This document shows positions 14,988 through 20,330 of a stretch of 26,579 bases of DNA, piece after piece. The position numbers were made by a program, and so were the translations under genes. This DNA comes from a virus, in the IMG/VR virus record IMGVR_UViG_3300046724_000403, positions 1 through 26,579 of that record. The stretch is one strand, 5' to 3'. Below the pieces are notes generated by a model. The model searched no databases and was not told where the DNA came from. It was given only the letters and a program-made list of their open reading frames with translations. The stretch's first letter is position 1. Every line of letters starts with the position of its first letter.

Positions 14988-15212
14988 TTATCCGAGATAA
15001 AGTATGCCGGAGTTGAATTCGCCGAACGTGCCGGAATACATCTCGTGGTCTTCAGGGGTGTCGCTGCGTTTCCAGCCGGTGATCAGCTGGCGGGCGTCTG
15101 CCTTGCTGATCCGGACCCATTTCTCGGAGCAGCCAAACCTCACCTGGGCGAGGACCTCGCTGGCGGTGTTGATCGCGATCCGGAGATCGGCGACGTGGGT
15201 GATGTCGGTCAT
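14988..15212 (-). CDS. Hypothetical small protein, 74 aa
   Basis: The protein starts MTDITHVADLRIAINTASEV. It has an alternating helix-strand pattern (VRFGCSEKWVRISKADARQL) and a Gly/Phe-rich C-terminal end. Its start lies in GAGATTCCGCAATGACC, an exact 17-bp copy of the start region of the gene at 15437. Unlike most cluster members it does not overlap its neighbours. Function unknown. Confidence 0.65.
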   Translation of the reverse strand: MTDITHVADLRIAINTASEVLAQVRFGCSEKWVRISKADARQLITGWKRSDTPEDHEMYSGTFGEFNSGILYLG

Positions 15213-15223
15213 TGCGGAATCTC
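15207..15223 (-). repeat. Duplicated translation-start cassette, copy 1
   Basis: The 17 bases GAGATTCCGCAATGACC (minus strand) contain the spacer, ATG and second codon of the gene starting at 15212. They are repeated exactly at 15432-15448, upstream of the gene starting at 15437, although the two proteins differ. The cassette seems to have been copied with its ribosome site. Confidence 0.6.
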
Positions 15224-15260
15224 TCTTTGGTGACGGGCGGCCGAAGCCGCCCGGTTGGTG

Positions 15261-15437
15261 TTAGTCCTTCTCGGTGATGGTGATGGTGTCGCCGGGCAGC
15301 AGGATGCTGCCCCCGATGAATTCGGCGACCGTCTCGGTGATCAGCGTGCCAGCGCTGTCGGCGGTGCCGTCGATGCGCAACGCGGTGCGATCGAGCTCGC
15401 CGCCGCTATTGCTCAGTGTGATGATGATGGTGGTCAT
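15261..15437 (-). CDS. Hypothetical small beta-rich protein, 58 aa
   Basis: The protein starts MTTIIITLSNSGGELDRTAL. AGGAGA upstream and the 17-bp cassette shared with 15207-15223 set the start. It reads as an all-beta unit ending in LLPGDTITITEKD. Function unknown; the pattern resembles short phage proteins with a beta-sandwich look. Confidence 0.65.
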   Translation of the reverse strand: MTTIIITLSNSGGELDRTALRIDGTADSAGTLITETVAEFIGGSILLPGDTITITEKD

Positions 15438-15448
15438 TGCGGAATCTC

Positions 15449-15673
15449 CTAGTGAGGGGTGGCCGCCCAGACTGCCTGGGCGGTGTCGAGCCAGCGCTGG
15501 GCGTGAGCAACCGCCTCGGCCCGCGTGGCGTAGGCAACGGCGGCGTTGGTGTTGTGCGTCCGCACGGTGGGGAACCGGTCGGGACCGTTGTCGGTCGTGA
15601 CGACAACGACGGGCACGTAGGGAAACTTGGGGTTCCGGCCGCGCTTGACGGCGCTGGGCTTCCGGGTGGTCAC
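15449..15673 (-). CDS. Hypothetical small protein, 74 aa, GTG start
   Basis: A GTG start overlaps the upstream stop (GTGA) and has GGAGA nearby. After a basic N-terminus (TTRKPSAVKRGRNPKFPYVP) comes a beta strand (VVVVTT) and a helix (YATRAEAVAHAQRWLDTAQ). The shape suggests a small alpha/beta protein, with the basic tail possibly contacting nucleic acid. Function unknown. Confidence 0.65.
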   Translation of the reverse strand: MTTRKPSAVKRGRNPKFPYVPVVVVTTDNGPDRFPTVRTHNTNAAVAYATRAEAVAHAQRWLDTAQAVWAATPH

Positions 15674-15858
15674 GGGGTGGTCTCCTCAGTGCGATCAGTC
15701 CGGCCACGCAGCCACTCAGTGTGGTTTGGCGTGCCGGGCGTGTAGGGGTTGGTTTCGTCGTCGTTCCAGTAGCCTTCCCAGTAAGCGCTGCTGAACTTGC
15801 CCTTGCGGGCAGCAGCGCGCTGGGCGCTGCGGGCTTGCAGCGCTTTGCGGGTAAACAT
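15670..15858 (-). CDS. Hypothetical small protein, 62 aa
   Basis: The protein starts MFTRKALQARSAQRAAARKG; it is basic at the N-terminus, aromatic in the middle (AYWEGYWNDDE) and charged at the end. Its start overlaps the upstream stop as TGATG. A GAGGAG stretch lies 12 or so nt upstream. No family recognised. Confidence 0.6.
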   Translation of the reverse strand: MFTRKALQARSAQRAAARKGKFSSAYWEGYWNDDETNPYTPGTPNHTEWLRGRTDRTEETTP

Positions 15859-16094
15859 CAGAAGGGCATCTCCTCTTCGTAGTAGGTGCTGGCGGGCTCA
15901 TCGCGGAGCGTCCAGCGGGCCATGTCGCGGTCGTAGATCAGGGCCTCGGTGAAGCGCCGATCGAGGTCTTCGTTGGCCTCTTCTTCAGCCCAGAAAGCGT
16001 CTTCGGCGGCCAGCTGTGCGGGGGTCTCGATGCCGTAGTAGCGGCAGGCCTCTTCGTAGCTGTGGAACTGATTTCCGTTGGCGTCTTGATACAT
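15858..16094 (-). CDS. Hypothetical small acidic protein, 78 aa
   Basis: The protein starts MYQDANGNQFHSYEEACRYY. The opening YxDxxGNxFxSYEEACxYYG reads like a small recognition unit, and the rest is strongly acidic (AAEDAFWAEEEANEDLDRRF). The ribosome site is weak (AAGGCAA). Small acidic phage proteins can act as DNA mimics, but nothing here proves that. Confidence 0.6.
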   Translation of the reverse strand: MYQDANGNQFHSYEEACRYYGIETPAQLAAEDAFWAEEEANEDLDRRFTEALIYDRDMARWTLRDEPASTYYEEEMPF

Positions 16095-16095
16095 T

Positions 16096-16224
16096 CTAGG
16101 TTGCCTTTTTCCAGGTCGGTGCGGCCATTGGCGCGAAATCCGCTGCCATCGCCGCCGCCGTCGGGGCCGGGTAGTGCTTGATCAGATACGCGAACCATTT
16201 CGCGTAGGCCTGCGGGTAGGTCAT
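16096..16224 (-). CDS. Leader-proximal small protein, 42 aa
   Basis: The protein starts MTYPQAYAKWFAYLIKHYPA and is short and aromatic. The ATG at 16224 has GGAGA six to seven nt upstream; the in-frame ATG at 16236 overlaps that ribosome site and is less likely. It is the first gene after the structured leader and promoter of the central leftward cluster, so its translation is the most likely target of leader control. Function unknown. Confidence 0.6.
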   Translation of the reverse strand: MTYPQAYAKWFAYLIKHYPAPTAAAMAADFAPMAAPTWKKAT

Positions 16225-16245
16225 CGGTTTCTCCATTGGGTGGGG

Positions 16246-16339
16246 CCAGCCGGTCTCCCGCAGTTCTGTGACGCGCAAGCGCGCCCTGGGCCTTGATGGC
16301 CGAACCAGGGATTGAACCGCGGTGCAAACGACCGGCTGG
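16246..16339 (-). ncRNA. Structured leader RNA element (nested four-stem fold)
   Basis: On the minus strand the arms pair as follows. P1: 16339-16330 with 16255-16246 (CCAGCCGGTC/GACCGGCTGG, 10 bp). P2: 16322-16314 with 16266-16258 (CCGCGGTTC/GAACTGCGG, 9 bp, one G-U). P3: 16310-16305 with 16289-16284 (CCCTGG/CCAGGG), extended by GCC/GGC. P4: a CGCG stem with CUUG loop at 16283-16272. The G-U of P2 would be an A-C mismatch in the other strand, so the minus-strand RNA folds better. It ends 22 nt before the ATG of the 42-aa gene, close to its GGAG. It carries a T-loop-like GGTTCAATCC but does not form a tRNA. It could be a riboswitch-like or protein-binding leader; function unknown. Confidence 0.6.
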
Positions 16340-16355
16340 TAAGGGGGGTTAGTCC

Positions 16356-16400
16356 GGGGCCTGACCGTGCGCCTAAAACACAACGCACGGTGTGCGCCCC
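16356..16400 (-). ncRNA. Long leader hairpin
   Basis: Arms 16364-16371 and 16384-16391 (ACCGTGCG/CGCACGGT) form a perfect 8-bp stem around a 12-nt A/C-rich loop. A second perfect stem, GGGGC/GCCCC (16356-16360 and 16396-16400), closes the base across a small internal loop. On the minus-strand transcript it lies between the promoter and the nested fold. There is no U-tract, so it is not a simple intrinsic terminator. Confidence 0.6.
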
Positions 16401-16490
16401 TTAGTCTCGCGATCCATAAAGCTAGGACCCCTGGCCAACCGGGACTTGCACCGTGGCGACCTCTCGAAGTTTCTTTCTCTTTTCAACCCA

Positions 16491-16519
16491 TATATAGGTA
16501 GGTTGACGGTAACCGTCAA
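16491..16519 (-). promoter_or_regulatory. Leftward sigma70-like promoter of the central small-gene cluster
   Basis: On the minus strand TTGACG (complement of 16514-16519) is followed by a 17-bp spacer and TATATA (complement of 16491-16496). This is a near-consensus -35 with ideal spacing and an acceptable -10. Transcription would start near 16484 and run through the structured leader into the gene at 16224. The overlapping palindrome suggests repression. Confidence 0.65.
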
Positions 16520-16521
16520 CC
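16501..16521. promoter_or_regulatory. Palindromic operator overlapping the promoter
   Basis: Two perfect 10-bp arms, GGTTGACGGT (16501-16510) and ACCGTCAACC (16512-16521), flank a single central A. The palindrome covers the -35 box and most of the spacer of the leftward promoter, so a dimeric repressor bound here would block RNA polymerase. A third half-site (TCAACC, 16483-16488) lies just beyond the -10. The binding protein is not identified; the HTH protein at 1323-1607 is one candidate. Confidence 0.7.
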
Positions 16522-16598
16522 ACCTCGGCGCGTATTTTTATGGAGGCGCCGCGATGCCGTGCCCATGCCAGCGCTGCGTGAACGAAAGGAGGGCCACC

Positions 16599-17570
16599 AT
16601 GAGTAGACGAACAATCGGCGACTATGTGCTGCGCGGGTTTTTATCCCGCGACAAAGCGACCGCGCACGCGGTCATTGAAGAGGCCGAGGCAGACAAGGAT
16701 CTGCTGCTGACCAAGGACGCCGACGAGGATCAGCCGCACCACGAGCCGGACGGCGATGAGGGCGGCGGTGACAAGCATACAATCGTCAATATTCACAATC
16801 ATCACGAGAACGGCGACGACGACAAGAATGGCGATGACGATTGGAAGAAGTCCAACGACGCCGCCATCAAAGAGCTGCGCGATGGCATGAAGGCCATTGT
16901 CGACATGATGACGTCCCGTTCGACCGACGGCGATCTGCCGCCCTGGCTGAAGAAGGGCGACGGCGACGACAAGGATGGCGACGACGACACCAAAGACGCC
17001 GAAGTGCCGAACCCGGCCAACGCCGGCGAAGAGGCACAGACCGGCACGCCGCCGGCCTCGATCGAGCCGGATCTGATGGAGGCTGACCCGGCCTTGAAGA
17101 TGGGTCCCACCATGATGGGCGACAGCACGCGGCAGTCGCGCATCAATCAGGCGATCAGCAAGCTGATCCGCGACACCAAGGCACGCGCCGAGGTGCTGTC
17201 GCCGGGGATCAAGATCGGCGTGCTGGACGGCGCGCTCGGTGACGATCGCCTGAAGCAGGCTGGCCAACGGATCTGCAACACCCGGCGGCAAGCGTTGACC
17301 GCAGCGTGCGGCACCCCGCGCGGCATGCAGGCGGTCGGGCGTCACACCAAGGACGCCATCGCGGCGATGTCGTGTGACGCCGTGAAGATGTTGTTCGTCG
17401 ATGCGTCCGATCGGATGCGGGCCATGAACAACGCGCAGAACCTGCCCAGCCCGCAGTTTGGCGACAACCGCCGCGCCGCCAACAGCGATCTGCGCTCGCG
17501 GATCGAGGCGATCAACAAGCGCAACGCCGAGCAGTGGTCCGCCTGGGGCGGCACAGCAAAGCGCGCCTAA
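16599..17570 (+). CDS. Acidic scaffold-like head protein, 323 aa
   Basis: The protein starts MSRRTIGDYVLRGFLSRDKA. AAGGAGGG five to six nt upstream is a near-perfect ribosome site. The N-terminal third is acidic with a HTIVNIHNHHENGDDD stretch and a predicted coiled segment (AIKELRDGMKAIVDMM). The rest is helical and more basic (DTKARAEVLSPGIKIGVLDG onward), ending RNAEQWSAWGGTAKRA. Its place between the DUF2213 gene and the cement and capsid genes suggests a scaffolding or internal head protein separated from its protease-like partner. A longer form from the ATG at 16554 (338 aa) also has a good ribosome site (GGAGG) and adds a Cys-rich MPCPCQRC segment. Family not recognised. Confidence 0.75.
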   Translation: MSRRTIGDYVLRGFLSRDKATAHAVIEEAEADKDLLLTKDADEDQPHHEPDGDEGGGDKHTIVNIHNHHENGDDDKNGDDDWKKSNDAAIKELRDGMKAIVDMMTSRSTDGDLPPWLKKGDGDDKDGDDDTKDAEVPNPANAGEEAQTGTPPASIEPDLMEADPALKMGPTMMGDSTRQSRINQAISKLIRDTKARAEVLSPGIKIGVLDGALGDDRLKQAGQRICNTRRQALTAACGTPRGMQAVGRHTKDAIAAMSCDAVKMLFVDASDRMRAMNNAQNLPSPQFGDNRRAANSDLRSRIEAINKRNAEQWSAWGGTAKRA

Positions 17571-17593
17571 CGGCCAACTGAAAGGAGACCACC

Positions 17594-18124
17594 ATGACCG
17601 CGTATCTTTTGACGATGCCGAGTGGCTTTCCTGGCTCACTGACACGCCAGGAACACGCCACCGTGGAAGGACAGCCGATCAACACCACCAGCCCGCCACA
17701 GACCTACGGGCAGGTGGTGGTGATGGACGTGGCGACCGGCACCATCCGCCAGCCGACCACCACCGACACCACAGGCTTTTGGGGCATCAGTGTGCGGCCC
17801 TATCCGACCCAGGGCTTCGGCCCGGCCGGCTCGGCGGCGCTGAGCTCGCCGGTGGGTGCGGTGACGCCACCGACCGCGGGCGCGGTCGACGTGATGCGCC
17901 GCGGCTACATCCTGTGCCAGCTCGGCGGAGCCACGGCCGCCGTGAAGGGTGCCCCCGTCAACGTCTGGACGGGTGCCACAGGCGCCGGACAGGTCACCGG
18001 CAATGTCACCGCGGTGGCACCGGCGGCCGGCTCCTGCGTGGCGCTGCCGGGCGCTGTGTTCATGTCGGTGCAGGACCCCGGGCCGTTGTCCCAGGGCCTC
18101 GTGGAAGTGGCGTTCAACATCTAA
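17594..18124 (+). CDS. Probable structural cement (head decoration) protein
   Basis: The 176-aa protein starts MTAYLLTMPSGFPGSLTRQE. The pattern of Pro/Gly/Thr-rich beta strands (GQVVVMDVATGTIRQPTTTD, WGISVRPYP, VMRRGYILCQLGG, GAPVNVWTG) matches phage cement proteins that clamp capsid subunits. AAAGGAGA lies ahead of the ATG. It directly precedes the major capsid gene, the usual position for this role. Confidence 0.7.
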   Translation: MTAYLLTMPSGFPGSLTRQEHATVEGQPINTTSPPQTYGQVVVMDVATGTIRQPTTTDTTGFWGISVRPYPTQGFGPAGSAALSSPVGAVTPPTAGAVDVMRRGYILCQLGGATAAVKGAPVNVWTGATGAGQVTGNVTAVAPAAGSCVALPGAVFMSVQDPGPLSQGLVEVAFNI

Positions 18125-18128
18125 GACG

Positions 18129-18145
18129 ATACGTTCGTATCTACG
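18129..18145 (+). repeat. 17-bp TACG/CGTA element, copy 3
   Basis: ATACGTTCGTATCTACG lies in the 72-bp gap between the cement and capsid genes. It matches the terL and portal copies at 15/17. GATACG/CGTATC (18128-18133 and 18136-18141) is a perfect inverted repeat inside it. This is the only intergenic strong copy and the one best placed to act on capsid-gene expression. Confidence 0.65.
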
Positions 18146-18196
18146 CCGGCCTCGAGCGCATCGCGGCACCCCCACACACTCTGAAAGGATACGCCC

Positions 18197-19180
18197 ATGC
18201 CAGACGGCATGACTGGCATCCCGCCCGCATACGGCGGTTTGCAGACGTTTGACGGCATCACGCGCGATAGTGCCGGTGCCTTCCTGACGGGAGAGCTCGA
18301 GCGGCTCGACCCGACACTGCACGAGCCTTTGGTTAGCATCACGTGGTCGCGTGATATCGATCTGCGCTCGGACATCACCACCGGCGATGAGTGGGTGTCG
18401 TTCACCAACTCAACGTTCGGCGCGTCCGGCGGTTTCGCGACCCAGGGCATTTCCTGGATCTCGAAGGACGCCAACGCGATCCCGGCTGTCTCGCTGGATA
18501 TCGGCAAGACCGCCAATCCGTTGCGGATCTGGGGTCAGGAAATCGGCTGGTCGATGCCGGAGCTTGCCTCGGCGATTCAACTCGGCCGTCCGATCGATGA
18601 GCAGAAGTTCCAGGCGCTTCGCCTGAAACATCAGATGGACACCGACCAGCTGGTCTATATCGGTGATCCTGTGGTCGGCACCACCGGGCTGTTCAACCTG
18701 TCGACCGTGACGCCGGTCAACGTCACCGGCGGCACCTGGACCTCCGGCGGTGCGCCGGTGATCATCCAGCAGATCAACGAGCTGATCGCGACCACCTGGG
18801 CCAACTCTGGTTACGCCATCGTGCCAAACCAGATCCGGCTCCCACCGCTGCAAATGGCGCAGCTGGTGTCGACCCTGGTCAGCACCGCCGGCAACGTCTC
18901 GGTGCTGCGCTTCATCCAGGAGAACAACCTCTCGATGACTCACGGCTCCGGCGCGCTCAACATCCAGGCGTCGAAGTGGCTTACCAACCGCGGCGTCGGC
19001 AACAGCCAACGCATGGTTGCGTATACGAAAGAGTATGACAAGGTGCGTTTCCCGATGACGCCGCTGCAGAAGACTCCGTTGGAGTGGCGCAGCCTCTACA
19101 ACATCACGACCTATTGGGGTCGGATGGGCCAAGTCGAAAGCCCGTATCCCGAGACGATTTCCTATCGGGACGGTATATAA
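18197..19180 (+). CDS. Major capsid protein, DUF2184 type
   Basis: The 327-aa protein builds the icosahedral shell. AAAGGA precedes the ATG (MPDGMTGIPPAYGG). Features resembling DUF2184-type capsids are VSITWSRDIDLRSDITTGDE, IWGQEIGWSMPELASAIQLG, DQLVYIGDPVVGTTGLFNLS and the C-terminal RFPMTPLQKTPLEWRSLYNI. The N-terminal arm, long helix region and beta-rich domain fit an HK97-like fold. The cement gene before it and connector genes after it support the call. The TACG/CGTA element flanks it on both sides (one weak copy downstream). Confidence 0.9.
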   Translation: MPDGMTGIPPAYGGLQTFDGITRDSAGAFLTGELERLDPTLHEPLVSITWSRDIDLRSDITTGDEWVSFTNSTFGASGGFATQGISWISKDANAIPAVSLDIGKTANPLRIWGQEIGWSMPELASAIQLGRPIDEQKFQALRLKHQMDTDQLVYIGDPVVGTTGLFNLSTVTPVNVTGGTWTSGGAPVIIQQINELIATTWANSGYAIVPNQIRLPPLQMAQLVSTLVSTAGNVSVLRFIQENNLSMTHGSGALNIQASKWLTNRGVGNSQRMVAYTKEYDKVRFPMTPLQKTPLEWRSLYNITTYWGRMGQVESPYPETISYRDGI

Positions 19181-19193
19181 CACCGTATATACG
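19177..19193 (+). repeat. 17-bp TACG/CGTA element, weaker copy 4
   Basis: ATAACACCGTATATACG overlaps the capsid stop codon region. It shares the 11-mer CCGTATATACG exactly with the terL copy, and 14 of 17 positions overall. Confidence 0.45.
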
Positions 19194-19400
19194 TAATTTC
19201 AGCTTTGAGACGGTAGATTAAATCCGGGGTAACCCGCGCGCCGCCTCCTTATTGCCGACCTCTGATGAGGCACACCGAAACTTGCGCTGTCGTGCCGCGT
19301 GGCAGATCAAGCATCGCAACCACGTCTTACCTGTCTTGCTGTGTCGCATCAGCGTAGCATTGCGGCGATGCAGCAAGTGGCCAAACCGACAGGAGGGCAT
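19181..19400. other. Intergenic region downstream of the capsid gene
   Basis: This 220-bp non-coding stretch separates the capsid gene from the gene at 19401. It holds the weak TACG/CGTA copy at its left end, a string CTGATGAG...CGAAAC (19262-19281) that resembles a hammerhead-ribozyme core without convincing flanking stems, and a hairpin at 19336-19376: TTGCT/AGCAA and GCATC/GATGC around an internal loop. AGGAGGG at 19391-19397 is the ribosome site of the next gene. No clear promoter or U-tract terminator was seen. Confidence 0.5.
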
Positions 19401-19781
19401 ATGCAGACTATCCAGGTGATCAAGCCGTTCATCCTGCAGCACGATCCGCTGACCCGGAAGGTGCGGGATCCGGTGAACGTGAACAACGAGATCGAAGAGA
19501 TACTGCCGTCGCGGAAGCAATATTTCGATGTCGGTATCTACGAGGTGGAGGACCACGTCGCCACCCACTGGTATGTGGTGCCGCACCTGAAGGGCTACGT
19601 GGCGCCGCCGGTGATCGGGATGCCGGAATTCCAGCTGGCGCGGCAGGCGGCGGAGAAGCTCAAAGCCGAGCAGGCGGCGGTGGATCCCACCTCACCGTCA
19701 CAGCCGATGCCGGCTGATGCCGTGGCACCGCGTATGGCGGGGCTGCCGCCGGGCGTGGAGCGGGCGGAGCCGATCGCGTGA
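19401..19781 (+). CDS. Hypothetical head or connector-region protein, 126 aa
   Basis: The protein starts MQTIQVIKPFILQHDPLTRK. AGGAGGG four nt upstream fixes the start. The first 80 residues are beta-like, with a proline- and valine-rich end (HWYVVPHLKGYVAPP); a Glu/Ala-rich helix and disordered tail follow. Its position after the capsid gene and before the DUF4054-type connector suggests a head-completion or decoration accessory. I do not recognise the family. Confidence 0.7.
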   Translation: MQTIQVIKPFILQHDPLTRKVRDPVNVNNEIEEILPSRKQYFDVGIYEVEDHVATHWYVVPHLKGYVAPPVIGMPEFQLARQAAEKLKAEQAAVDPTSPSQPMPADAVAPRMAGLPPGVERAEPIA

Positions 19782-20326
19782 GCGACGTCGTCGTCACACC
19801 TGTGCCGGGCCCGGTGCCGCTCGACACTTCTGGCGCGCCGGTGATCCCGACCAGCACCATCAGCGACCCACCGACATTCCGGCTGCACTTTCCGGAGTTC
19901 GGGGACGACACGGTCTATCCGGATCCGCAGATCCAGTTTGGCCTGGACATCTCCACGGTGTGCCTGAGCCCGTATCGCTGGGGCTCGCTGCTGCAGGCGG
20001 GCGTCGAGCTGATGACGGCGCATCAGCTGGCGCTGTCACAGCGCGCCCTGCAGAGCGGTGCGGCGGGCGGCACACCCGGCGCGGCGGGTGGTCTGGTGAC
20101 CAGCAAGAGCGTCTCCAAGGTGTCGGTGGGCTACGACGTCAGCAGCACCGCGATGGAGGGCGCCGGGCCGTGGAATTACACGACCTACGGTCAGCGGTTC
20201 TACTGGCTGATGCGCATGGTCGGCATCGGCGGCTACGAGGTGCTGAGCGACTGGGCCAGCGTCAACCTCTCAGGGGTCGCGCTGGGCTGGGCAACCGGCG
20301 TGATGTATCGCTGGGGCTCCTACTGA
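19778..20326 (+). CDS. DUF4054-type head-tail connector protein
   Basis: The 182-aa protein starts with a GTG overlapping the upstream stop (GTGA); GGAG lies 8 nt ahead. After a proline-rich N-terminus comes FRLHFPEFGDDTVYPDPQIQ, then AGVELMTAHQLALSQRALQ and SVGYDVSS, then YGQRFYWLMRMVG. This order (FPEF, YPD, AHxLAL) is the DUF4054 signature of small head-tail adaptor proteins. In many phages further connector and tail genes follow; here a fibre gene begins five bases after the stop. Confidence 0.8.
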   Translation: MSDVVVTPVPGPVPLDTSGAPVIPTSTISDPPTFRLHFPEFGDDTVYPDPQIQFGLDISTVCLSPYRWGSLLQAGVELMTAHQLALSQRALQSGAAGGTPGAAGGLVTSKSVSKVSVGYDVSSTAMEGAGPWNYTTYGQRFYWLMRMVGIGGYEVLSDWASVNLSGVALGWATGVMYRWGSY

Positions 20327-20330
20327 GCCC

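Larger units (their letters stand above)
16225..16553. other. 329-bp intergenic control region
   Basis: This gap between the leftward cluster and the rightward scaffold-like gene holds, from right to left, a palindromic operator and leftward promoter (16491-16521), a purine-rich transcript start (minus strand GAAAAGAGAAAGAAAC), a hairpin at 16356-16400 and a nested fold at 16246-16339. No protein-coding frame with a ribosome site was found in it. A rightward promoter for 16554/16599 was not identified. Confidence 0.6.

Noticed and set aside
16298-16470. tRNA-like strings (GGTTCAATCC and GGTGCAAGTCC on the minus strand)
   Set aside because: Neither has a consistent 5-bp T stem, acceptor pairing or anticodon arm at the right distance; the first is part of the P2/P3 junction of the nested fold.
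16634-16644. Possible -1 frameshift slip at GGGTTTTTA
   Set aside because: In the reading frame it does not make an X-XXY-YYZ heptamer, and the main frame continues normally.
16641-17645. Open frame (334 aa) antisense to the scaffold-like gene
   Set aside because: Shadow of the acidic repeat codons (GAC/GAT read as valine/isoleucine), giving a false membrane-like sequence.
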